A DNA stretch of 10,504 nt from Odoribacteraceae bacterium (GTDB taxonomy: Bacteria; Bacteroidota; Bacteroidia; Bacteroidales; Marinifilaceae): positions 1 through 10,504 of the forward strand of contig JAITJA010000067.1 in NCBI GenBank assembly GCA_031279175.1, given 5' to 3'. Below the pieces are notes generated by a model. That model saw only the letters and a list, made by a program, of their open reading frames with translations, ran no database searches and was not told the origin of the DNA. The translations under genes were made by a program, and so were the position numbers. This document shows, piece after piece, positions 1 to 6,491 of the stretch. Numbering within the stretch: position 1 is the stretch's first letter; every line of letters begins with the position of its first letter.

Positions 1-3
1 AAA

Positions 4-34
4 TCTAATTAGACAAGTCGCTTGTCTAATTAGA
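4..34. repeat. Perfect 31-base inverted repeat (terminator or tandem operator)
   Basis: The arms TCTAATTAGACAAG (4-17) and CTTGTCTAATTAGA (21-34) are exact reverse complements around a 3-base loop. Read on the minus strand this is a 14-bp stem followed by TTT at the window edge, 61 bases past the stop codon of the 903-residue gene, so it could end the minus-strand operon. The stem is AT-rich for a terminator. In addition, each arm contains the self-palindrome TCTAATTAGA, and the direct repeat TCTAATTAGACA occurs at 4-15 and 25-36, 21 bases apart, or two helical turns. That spacing would suit a dimeric regulator bound twice, perhaps controlling a gene to the left of the window. The structure is certain; the function is inferred. 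Confidence 0.7.
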
Positions 35-95
35 CAGACGGGATTTCGAGTTAGAAAAGCGAGTGTTTTAGCCCGTGTGATCGCGTTCGGCGCGC

Positions 96-2807
96 CTAAT
101 CTTGCACGCGGTACTTCAACAGGTATCCGTCCGGCGCGCCGGTAAAGAGATAGAAACCGGCGGCGGCCTCCCCGTCTCCCCCGTGGAAAGCGATGGAAAA
201 AGGCGTGGCGCCGGGGAGCGGGAACCCTTGCGTGTCAGCTTGTTTCTTGTCCAGGAGCAACAGTCTCCCCCCCGCGCTGTCCAGCATCCCGACGCGAGCG
301 TCCCGCGCGGAAAAACGATAGATGTAGGGGAAACCCAGGGTGGCGTCGTCCCAGCGTTTTTCCTGGATCACGCGGCCCTGGTTGTCGTGAATCGAGAGCG
401 TTCCTCCCGCCGCGAATATCCATTCGTCCAGGCCGTCGGCGTTGACGTCCCCCACGTTCAGGTGATACGGCGCGGCACTATCCCCGTGTTTCCATGACCC
501 TGTATTTCCCTCGAAATCAACCCACCATGCCTGCCGGCGCGCGTCGGCAAAGAGCACCACCGGTTTCCCCTGTCGACGGCTCAGGTACAAGGGCGTGTTC
601 GCGGCCGCGTCGAATAGCTGTTCCACCTTCACCCGTCGTTTTCCTCGCCGGTCGAGCATGTACAACCGGCCTCGATCGAGGACGACCAGGTAATCGCGGT
701 TCTCGATCCTGAAATGGTATAACCTGGATACCAGCGTGTTCTCTACCGCTGGCATTTCCCATCCCTTGACCGGGTTGCCGTCCAGGCCGAACAGGTAAAG
801 AGCGCGATCCGCGCCGGGCGCGGCGACCCGGTAATCGCGGTTGTTATCGTAATCGAACAGCGTGATTCCCACCTCGCAACGACTTCTCAACGGCAACGGG
901 TAGCGGGGTAGATAGGCGCCGTTGCGATCGACCAGGTAGAGGTGCGTCGGGGTAGAGAAGAGGTATTGCAACTTGCCGTTCTTGTAAAAATCCACCTGGT
1001 AGATTTCGCTATTGATCTCTCCCTGCACGGGTAACTTCCACAATACCAGCCCGACGTCGCTGACCAGGTAGAGGGTGTTCGCCTTGTCCTGGACCAGTAA
1101 TTCCCGTTCTCCCGTGACGTGATTTTTCACGATGGCGGGCTTCAAGGCGATGTCAGCGTCCAATTTTGTCTGCCACATTACCCGCGTTTCCCGCTCGTCG
1201 ACTTTTTCCGTCCCGGCCGCGATGGAGGTGTAAAGCATTCCCTCCTCGCCGCTCCACTGGTATCCCCAGGCGGAGATCCCGGCCAGGCGTTCCCCGTTGA
1301 CCCGCAAGTAATTTGCCCATTCTCCCCGGGCTTGCTTCCGGTAAAGTGGGAGCACCGGTGCGGTCGCGGCGACGTGCATCCAGTTGTGATTCACGCCCAG
1401 TCGCTCCTTGACCCGCTTGTACCACGCCATGTCCCTGACGCTCGATCGCCGGAGATAGTCCCTGGTAAAGCGCTGCACGGCAAGGCGCGAGGAGGCCAGG
1501 ACGAGGTAATTTTCCTGGATGAAGGCGTATCGCGCCGGCATCCCGTCGAAGATCTCTCCCCACGTCACGCTGCAGAAATCGGTGGCGGGCATGGCGTGAT
1601 AGACCACCTGCTTCTGGTCGACGCGGTAGATGTATCGCGCCGAGTCTGCCGCCGCGTTTGTTTGCCGGGCGTGCCGCGCGATCATCTCTTGCAAAAGACG
1701 CTCGCCCTTGCTTCCGGATTTCAAGTGGATGACTATCACGCCTTCTTCCTCGCCGTCCGGGCTAATTTCCATCACGCCCTTGGCGATCTCGCCGCGGAAA
1801 AGTTCTTGCCATTCTTTTTCCGCGTCGGCCCCGAACCAGCGGGCGTATTCTTTTTTTCGTTTTGCCACGGTCTCGTCGATTTTCGCGGCGGCGCGGTATG
1901 TATCCAGGTCTTCGAGGTACTTTCTCGTGTCGCTTAATCGCAAGGCGCTTACCGCTTTCACGTCTGCCGGCAAGACGCCGTCCAGGCGCGTTTCGGCGGC
2001 GCGTTGCCCCCGCAAGACGCCCGGGAAAGAACGGATTTGCTCGCCGGGATGCAGGAAACCGTTGAAGGTAGCCCCCTCCGGGGCGAGATAGCCGTCCAGC
2101 GCGCCCCACGCGAACGCCGGGATGCCCGCGCCACCGGTGTACTTTTTGATGTAGAGCGGTAGTAATTCGTTGAAACAGTCGGCGTTCAGGAAGACGTTGA
2201 CCCCGGCGGCGGACGAGAAATAGTGACAAGCCCGCTCGTAAGCGGAGCTTCCCGGCTCGATGTTGGCCCGTTTCAGGGCGTCCTCCAGGTATAGCCTCGA
2301 GTCGGAGAGCAGGGCGAGGCCACCAAGCAGGGCGTAATAGACTTCTGTTTTCTCGACGAGCAGGGCGCGGATTTTGTTTCCCTCGAAATCCCTCGGGGCG
2401 GTGGCGTCACCGGGGAAGCTTTGTTCCAGGAATCCGGTGAGGTCTCCACGGTAGAGTAATTTGTTCCGGTTCAGGATGTAAAGGAAGCGGACGTTTTCCT
2501 TTCCCTCGACGCGGAGGGCGGCGGTGATGGAGGCACTGTCCGCGATGCCGGCCCTCGTCAACGCGTCGATCACCCGGTAGAGGGGGGCGCGGCGGAAACG
2601 CGACACGTCCCGCGCCAACGCGACGGGTAGGCCAGCGGGCAAGCGCGCGTCGTCGCGGACGCGGAAGACGATGGCCGAGTTGTCCGGGATGAAGGCTTCT
2701 GCCATGATTTTTTCGTCCTGTTCTCGCTGGTATAGCCACCACAAGGCCCCCGCGACCAGCGCGGCGAGTAGTACGGCGGAAAGTATCCAGGTGATTTTCT
2801 TGAACAT
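96..2807 (-). CDS. Membrane-anchored protein with C-terminal beta-propeller-like repeats, function unknown
   Basis: This 903-residue protein is the last gene of the minus-strand operon, 12 bases after the LysE gene. It starts MFKK, then has one hydrophobic helix (about residues 8-25) ending in WLYQREQ. By the positive-inside rule the rest should be periplasmic, anchored in the inner membrane. Residues about 35-530 form a long mixed alpha/beta region that I do not recognise; its layout recalls the DUF3352 type of anchored proteins, but this is a loose resemblance. From about residue 550 to the end there are seven or eight short repeats ending in forms such as LYLVSDVG, LYLVDRNG, LYLFGLDG, LYMLDRRG and LSIHDNQG, which is typical of PQQ or FG-GAP style beta-propeller blades. 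One blade has a calcium-loop-like DVNADGLDE (D787 to E795). The start is the ATG at 2805-2807 and no alternative looks better. The function is unknown; a scaffold or envelope sensor role is possible. Confidence 0.85.
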   Translation of the reverse strand: MFKKITWILSAVLLAALVAGALWWLYQREQDEKIMAEAFIPDNSAIVFRVRDDARLPAGLPVALARDVSRFRRAPLYRVIDALTRAGIADSASITAALRVEGKENVRFLYILNRNKLLYRGDLTGFLEQSFPGDATAPRDFEGNKIRALLVEKTEVYYALLGGLALLSDSRLYLEDALKRANIEPGSSAYERACHYFSSAAGVNVFLNADCFNELLPLYIKKYTGGAGIPAFAWGALDGYLAPEGATFNGFLHPGEQIRSFPGVLRGQRAAETRLDGVLPADVKAVSALRLSDTRKYLEDLDTYRAAAKIDETVAKRKKEYARWFGADAEKEWQELFRGEIAKGVMEISPDGEEEGVIVIHLKSGSKGERLLQEMIARHARQTNAAADSARYIYRVDQKQVVYHAMPATDFCSVTWGEIFDGMPARYAFIQENYLVLASSRLAVQRFTRDYLRRSSVRDMAWYKRVKERLGVNHNWMHVAATAPVLPLYRKQARGEWANYLRVNGERLAGISAWGYQWSGEEGMLYTSIAAGTEKVDERETRVMWQTKLDADIALKPAIVKNHVTGERELLVQDKANTLYLVSDVGLVLWKLPVQGEINSEIYQVDFYKNGKLQYLFSTPTHLYLVDRNGAYLPRYPLPLRSRCEVGITLFDYDNNRDYRVAAPGADRALYLFGLDGNPVKGWEMPAVENTLVSRLYHFRIENRDYLVVLDRGRLYMLDRRGKRRVKVEQLFDAAANTPLYLSRRQGKPVVLFADARRQAWWVDFEGNTGSWKHGDSAAPYHLNVGDVNADGLDEWIFAAGGTLSIHDNQGRVIQEKRWDDATLGFPYIYRFSARDARVGMLDSAGGRLLLLDKKQADTQGFPLPGATPFSIAFHGGDGEAAAGFYLFTGAPDGYLLKYRVQD

Positions 2808-2819
2808 GACTCGCGTGAT

Positions 2820-3479
2820 TTAGTCGAATACTTTCGGCATGAGCGGCGAGAAGGAGAGCAGGATCACGATCGCGCCAAGGATGGCAATGATCATGCCCGT
2901 GACCTTGTTGACGGTGACTAATACCCTCAAGCGAAATCGCTTGCGGAAGATGTTTACCAGCACGGCGAGGGTGTACCACCACAAGCCGCCACCCACGAGT
3001 ACTCCCATGACGACTAACATTTCCCCGGCGAAGGTGGGCGCGTCGCCGAAGACGGCCATGCTGGCAAAGACGGCCATGAAGATGGCAATGGCAATGGGAT
3101 TCGAGATGGTGAGGAAGAAGAGCGAGAGGTAATCGCCCAGCAAACCGCGCTTGCTGACTCGCCCGTTCCCGCGTTGCTTGATTTGCTTGATGGGGTTGTC
3201 GAAGTAGACTTTGAGGCCCATGCCGAGGAGGAACATTCCGCCAACTACCTGGAGGAGTAGCTCGTGTGCCCGCGCCGTGTTGGAGACGAAGCTTAGCCCG
3301 AAGGCCGCCACCATCGCGTAAAAGCAGTCCGCCGAGGCCGCCCCCATCCCCGCGCAGAAGCCCGACAAGGCGCCCTTGTGTAACGTCCGCTGGATGATCA
3401 GTACGCCCATCGGGCCTAACGGTACGGAGACCATTAACCCGACCAACATTCCCTTGAATAGACAGATAACGTCGTCCAT
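2820..3479 (-). CDS. LysE/RhtB-family amino-acid exporter
   Basis: This 219-residue protein has the usual length for the LysE/RhtB family and about six hydrophobic segments. The N-terminal helix carries the family signature PLGPMG at residues 20-25, and the middle has the conserved SNPIAI turn (N127-P128) in a helix. Members use the membrane potential to export amino acids or related small molecules from the cytoplasm; the substrate cannot be read from the sequence. The gene starts 5 bases after the acyltransferase stop codon, with AAGG just ahead of the ATG, and lies 12 bases before the propeller gene, so all should share one transcript. Its neighbour probably acylates an amino acid, so an amino-acid-related substrate would fit the context, but this is inference. 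Confidence 0.9.
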   Translation of the reverse strand: MDDVICLFKGMLVGLMVSVPLGPMGVLIIQRTLHKGALSGFCAGMGAASADCFYAMVAAFGLSFVSNTARAHELLLQVVGGMFLLGMGLKVYFDNPIKQIKQRGNGRVSKRGLLGDYLSLFFLTISNPIAIAIFMAVFASMAVFGDAPTFAGEMLVVMGVLVGGGLWWYTLAVLVNIFRKRFRLRVLVTVNKVTGMIIAILGAIVILLSFSPLMPKVFD

Positions 3480-3484
3480 GAGCC

Positions 3485-5278
3485 TTACACTTCAATGTTT
3501 TCCGTGGAGAAACGGCCGAGAATCCGGTCGTCATTAATTTCTTTCGAGAGCGACTCGATCGTCCGCATCGGGACGTCGAAGATGTCGAGGATCAGTAGAC
3601 CATCCAGGCACATGTTGAACTTCGGGTCGATGTTAAAGCCGATGATTTTCGCGTTGAGCGAGATGTATTTTTTCAAGAGCACGGGCAACTTGTCGCTGGT
3701 CGGCTCGATATCCCCGATCATCTTGTCCAGGATCGCGATGTCCTCGCGGGCCACGTCGAGCATTACCTGCACCTTGGGGTCGTTCGACTCGACCTGGTAT
3801 TTCGAACGGGGAAACACGTGACGCGCCAACGCGTGATCGTAATAGTTGGCCATGATGAATCGCATGATTAACTCCTTGGAGACCTCCGTGTAACGACCGC
3901 TGATCGTCACCGGGCCAATCAAGTAACGGTACTCGGGATGCTTTAACAGGAAATAAAGGATGCCCTTCCATAACACGAATAACGGCAACGGCTTGCGCTG
4001 GTAAGATTCGCGGATGAAGGAGCGTCCCAGCTCGATCGCCTCGTAAAGCACCGGCAGCATTTCCTTCCGCATCTTGAAGAGCGAGTGAATGTAAAAGCCC
4101 TTCATGCCGTAACGGTCGATGATCTCCTTGCCCTTCCCGAGGCGATACGCCCCGACGATCTGTTCCTCCTCGTTGTCCCAGATGAAGAGGTGATAGTAAT
4201 AAAGGTCGTACTCGTCGAGATCGATGCTCCTGTTCGTCCCCTCGCCCACCGCCCGAAAGGTGATTTCCCTCAGCCGCCCGATTTCGTTCAGGATATTCGG
4301 GATTTTTACCGACGGGGAGCAGTAGACCGCGTAGTTCTTCATCGAGAAGAGGGTGTAGTCGGCAGCGATCGACTCGACCTCCTTTTTCAGCGTCTCCTTG
4401 TCGCTCTCCGGTGCGACAGGCTCTACCCGCGCCATCGCCCGCTGCGACTTGAGGAAAAACTTCTTTACTTCCAGCGATGACCCCAGCAGGTAGGTCTTCG
4501 CGCGCAGGAACTTCCCGTACTGTACCATATCGTGAAACCCGTCCTGGGTATCCACGGTGATCGGGTTGCCGATGCGCGTTTTCACCACCCTGTTCTTCCG
4601 GTTCAACAGCTCGGAGGGGAGCTTGATCCCCCGCAACACGGGATGTATCAGCCCCAGCAGGTAAAACAACAAGCTATTGGAGCCCTTGAAATAGACTGGC
4701 ACTACCGGTACTCTCGCCGCCTTGATTAATCGCAACGTTGCCGCGTCCCACTCCCCGTCCTCCACCTGGTTCAGGTCGGCCTGGTACGAGGAGACGTCCG
4801 CCGCGGGGAAGACGCCCAGCGGGTTACCCCCGGACAAGTGCCGCGCCGCCTCTCTCAGCCCGAACCCGCGCGCGTCATGGTCGTCCGGCGAGGGCATTCC
4901 CAGGAAATACTCCTGCACCGGGTCGAGCTGCCTGAGCAGGCTATCGACTAATACCTTGTAGCCGGGACGAACAGGAGAGAGTAACTTGGCAAGGATGATG
5001 CCGTCCAACCCCCCGAACGGGTGATTGGAGATCGTGATAAAAGGGCCGCTCGCGGGCACGCGTTGCAGATCCTCCTCGGTTGCCTCGATCGTCACCCCAA
5101 GGGCCTGTATCAAGCTATCCAGGAAGAGGCGGGGCGAGTCTTGCGGGATTCCCTCGCGAAGCTTGTTCAACTTGTTCAGCCGCAAAACGTGCACCATGAA
5201 TTTAGCCAGCAGGCTATCTCCCGCGCGATTATACCCTTGTAATACCTTGATAAAGTCCTTGGAAGTAATTAATCTCAT
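3485..5278 (-). CDS. Bifunctional PlsC-GNAT acyltransferase, probable amino-acid lipid synthase (OlsF/GlsB-GlsA-like)
   Basis: This 597-residue protein has two fused domains. The N-terminal part (about 60-270) is a PlsC-type O-acyltransferase with SNHPFGGLDG, in which H86 and D92 are the catalytic pair spaced HX5D rather than the usual HX4D, and a later GVFPAADVS at about 155-163. The C-terminal part (about 310-500) resembles the GNAT-like N-acyltransferases of the OlsB/hemolysin group. In ornithine-lipid and Bacteroides glycine-lipid synthesis, one enzyme N-acylates the amino acid with a 3-hydroxy fatty acid and a second O-acylates that hydroxyl. A fusion could do both steps at the membrane, as OlsF does. 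Glycine is the likelier amino acid in Bacteroidales, but this is inferred. The start is the ATG at 5276-5278; the TTG just before it is in frame but less likely. The gene lies 28 bases after the DUF721 gene and 5 before lysE. Confidence 0.85.
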   Translation of the reverse strand: MRLITSKDFIKVLQGYNRAGDSLLAKFMVHVLRLNKLNKLREGIPQDSPRLFLDSLIQALGVTIEATEEDLQRVPASGPFITISNHPFGGLDGIILAKLLSPVRPGYKVLVDSLLRQLDPVQEYFLGMPSPDDHDARGFGLREAARHLSGGNPLGVFPAADVSSYQADLNQVEDGEWDAATLRLIKAARVPVVPVYFKGSNSLLFYLLGLIHPVLRGIKLPSELLNRKNRVVKTRIGNPITVDTQDGFHDMVQYGKFLRAKTYLLGSSLEVKKFFLKSQRAMARVEPVAPESDKETLKKEVESIAADYTLFSMKNYAVYCSPSVKIPNILNEIGRLREITFRAVGEGTNRSIDLDEYDLYYYHLFIWDNEEEQIVGAYRLGKGKEIIDRYGMKGFYIHSLFKMRKEMLPVLYEAIELGRSFIRESYQRKPLPLFVLWKGILYFLLKHPEYRYLIGPVTISGRYTEVSKELIMRFIMANYYDHALARHVFPRSKYQVESNDPKVQVMLDVAREDIAILDKMIGDIEPTSDKLPVLLKKYISLNAKIIGFNIDPKFNMCLDGLLILDIFDVPMRTIESLSKEINDDRILGRFSTENIEV

Positions 5279-5306
5279 CAATATTGTCGTTTAAAATTAT
5301 TCACCA

Positions 5307-5597
5307 TTACCGGTAGATGATGTCCTTGACTACTTGTTCGCCGATTTGGTCATTCAATGCCTTCAGCACCCCTTCTTTGAGCATTGACATCTCGTTTTTT
5401 ACCACCGGGGAGGTAAAACGGACGAACAACTTCCCGTCGATCAACTTCACCTCGTCCGTGTAGGCGGCGATGACCCGTCCCACGACTTCAGGCCACGCGA
5501 GACACGCTTCCATCTCCTTGAACTTCCGGTCAAGCCCCGTTTGTTTCAAGTAGAGGCCCATCAGCTCCTCTAATTTTAGTGTCTTTGCCTGTTTCAT
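5307..5597 (-). CDS. DUF721 (DciA-like) protein
   Basis: This short 96-residue protein has the DUF721 pattern: an N-terminal helical part, then EACLAWPEVVGRVIAAYT, where W and VG match the family core, then a strand region KLIDGKLFVRFTSPVVKNE and a C-terminal helix ending QVVKDIIYR. DUF721 includes DciA, the loader of the replicative helicase DnaB in bacteria lacking DnaC. Bacteroidota carry short single-domain versions, so a replication role is plausible but unproven for this protein. It is the first gene of the minus-strand operon, with its ATG about 20 bases downstream of the predicted transcription start. Its downstream partners concern lipids and transport, so co-transcription may not reflect shared function. 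Confidence 0.88.
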   Translation of the reverse strand: MKQAKTLKLEELMGLYLKQTGLDRKFKEMEACLAWPEVVGRVIAAYTDEVKLIDGKLFVRFTSPVVKNEMSMLKEGVLKALNDQIGEQVVKDIIYR

Positions 5598-5622
5598 TTC
5601 TCGCTGTTTTTTCTACCACGGG

Positions 5623-5653
5623 CAAAAGTATTCTTTTCACCCGATAATACAAA
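5623..5653 (-). promoter_or_regulatory. Bacteroidota-type promoter for the DUF721-acyltransferase-lysE operon
   Basis: On the minus strand TTTG (5650-5653) is followed, after exactly 19 bases, by TACTTTTG (5623-5630). This matches the Bacteroidota consensus TTTG-N19-21-TAnnTTTG. Transcription should start near 5617-5619, giving a leader of about 20 bases before the ATG at 5597. The match is complete at every defined position. Confidence 0.8.
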
Positions 5654-5658
5654 ATCAA

Positions 5659-5672
5659 CGCGTCCCGACGCG
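5659..5672. repeat. Small inverted repeat upstream of the minus-strand promoter
   Basis: CGCGTC (5659-5664) and GACGCG (5667-5672) are perfect inverted arms with a 2-base centre. The site lies 5 bases upstream of the TTTG element of the minus-strand operon and about 30 bases upstream of the sod promoter-like box. It could be a regulator site in this divergent region. Arms of 6 bp in GC-rich DNA can arise by chance. Confidence 0.35.
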
Positions 5673-5703
5673 GGGTACTGGACGACGGCAGCGAAATTCT
5701 TAC

Positions 5704-5711
5704 TACATTTG
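5704..5711 (+). promoter_or_regulatory. sodB: Possible sod promoter -7 box
   Basis: TACATTTG is a full match to the Bacteroidota -7 box TAnnTTTG. No good TTTG lies 19-21 bases upstream, so the -33 part is weak or absent, as might happen at an activator-dependent promoter. The predicted start near 5715-5717 coincides with the first base of the leader stem-loop (5716). Confidence 0.45.
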
Positions 5712-5715
5712 CTAT

Positions 5716-5761
5716 CGCGAACGACAAAGAGCACGCGTTACCGGTGATTTGATCGTTCGCG
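5716..5761 (+). promoter_or_regulatory. Bulged stem-loop in the sod leader, followed by a T-rich run
   Basis: CGCGAACGACAAA (5716-5728) pairs with TTTG-A-TCGTTCGCG (5748-5761), giving 13 base pairs interrupted only by a bulged A at 5752, with a 19-base loop. The stem is followed at once by TATTTTTCT (5762-5770), then an A-rich stretch to the sod ATG at 5790. As RNA it could be a stabilising 5' hairpin, an attenuator or early terminator, or a protein-binding leader; as DNA it could be an operator. The pairing is seen directly and the role is inferred. Confidence 0.6.
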
Positions 5762-5789
5762 TATTTTTCTAATAACAAATAAAAACACC

Positions 5790-6365
5790 ATGAAAATTGA
5801 ATTAATCAAGCTGCCGTACGCGACAGACGCGCTGTCGCCGGTAATCGGGAAACAAACCGTGGAGTGTCATCACGGGAAACATCTCCAGACGTACGTCAAC
5901 AACTTGAACAACATGATCCCCGGGACGAAGTTCGAAAACGCCGCGCTGGAGGTCATCGTGAAGGAATCGGAGGGCGCGCTCTTCAATAACGCGGGGCAAG
6001 TATTAAATCACAACCTCTATTTCACGCAGTTCTCGCCGAACGGTGGGGGGAAGCCATCCGGGAAGCTGGCGGCCGCGATCGACGCGTCGTTCGGGTCGTT
6101 CGAGAGTTTCCAGGGGACGTTCGAGGCGGCAGGCGTCGCGCTATTCGGATCGGGATGGGTCTGGTTGGCAAGCGATAGCCGGGGGGCGCTCTCCATCGTC
6201 AAGGAGCCGAATGCAGGGAATCCCGCGACCAGCGGGCTGAAACCGCTCCTGGGCTTCGACGTCTGGGAACATGCCTATTATCTCGATTTCCAGAACCGGC
6301 GCGCCGACCACCTGAAGGAGTTGTGGCGAATCGTCGACTGGAAAGCGGTAGAGGCAAGGTATTAA
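5790..6365 (+). CDS. sodB: Superoxide dismutase, Fe/Mn family, probably cambialistic
   Basis: This 191-residue protein is full length for the family and converts superoxide to hydrogen peroxide and oxygen in the cytoplasm. The four metal ligands sit at the expected positions: H27 in ECHHGKH, H74 in VLNHNLYF, and D157 and H161 in FDVWEHAYY. Gln70 in NNAGQVLNH is at the position used by iron-type enzymes for the outer-sphere glutamine. Residue 155, just before the DVWEH motif, is glycine (LLGFDVWEH), where iron-specific enzymes usually have threonine. The cambialistic Porphyromonas gingivalis enzyme also has glycine there, so use of either Fe or Mn is expected. There is no signal peptide. The gene is a single unit, divergent from the DUF721 operon and closed by a hairpin. 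The ATG follows an A-rich leader without a clear Shine-Dalgarno site. Confidence 0.97.
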   Translation: MKIELIKLPYATDALSPVIGKQTVECHHGKHLQTYVNNLNNMIPGTKFENAALEVIVKESEGALFNNAGQVLNHNLYFTQFSPNGGGKPSGKLAAAIDASFGSFESFQGTFEAAGVALFGSGWVWLASDSRGALSIVKEPNAGNPATSGLKPLLGFDVWEHAYYLDFQNRRADHLKELWRIVDWKAVEARY

Positions 6366-6395
6366 ACCGCGACCACGAGTCAACATAACGGGGAT

Positions 6396-6420
6396 CGCCC
6401 GGGGCGTCTTGTCCCGGGCG
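6396..6420 (+). terminator. GC-rich hairpin after sod, probable terminator
   Basis: CGCCCGGG (6396-6403) and CCCGGGCG (6413-6420) are perfect inverted arms. The stem can extend to 10 pairs with one G-U (6404 with 6412) and a C-G pair, leaving a loop GTCTT. It starts 30 bases after the sod stop codon. Only short T stretches follow, so termination may be imperfect. Confidence 0.55.
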
Positions 6421-6436
6421 GCTCTTCCCGGGCCGA

Positions 6437-6468
6437 CTTGTATTTCTCCGGCCGGCCCCGTACATTTG
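6437..6468 (+). promoter_or_regulatory. Bacteroidota-type promoter for the coiled-coil/CBM9/phosphoesterase operon
   Basis: CTTG (6437-6440), a 20-base spacer and TACATTTG (6461-6468) fit the Bacteroidota promoter form; the -7 box is exact and the -33 box has 3 of 4 bases. Transcription should begin near 6473-6475, about 18 bases before the ATG at 6492. This rules out the in-frame TTG at 6438 as a start, since it lies inside the promoter. Confidence 0.65.
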
Positions 6469-6491
6469 AAGTCCATTTAAAACAAACAGTC

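Noticed and set aside
1119..1937. 272-codon plus-strand open frame within the propeller gene
   Set aside because: It is antisense to a gene with clear repeats and an N-terminal anchor, has no recognisable motif, and starts inside that gene without a promoter.
2407..3534. 375-codon open frame on the minus strand
   Set aside because: It overlaps three real genes in another frame. Its sequence is dominated by R, G, H and P, and the lysE motifs in the proper frame are unmistakable.
5279..5281. TTG start for the acyltransferase
   Set aside because: An ATG follows immediately as the next codon and is the more probable start.
5762..5769. TATTTTTC as a sod promoter -7 box
   Set aside because: It misses the final G, the nearest TTTG is only 10 bases upstream, and it fits better as the T-run after the leader stem-loop.
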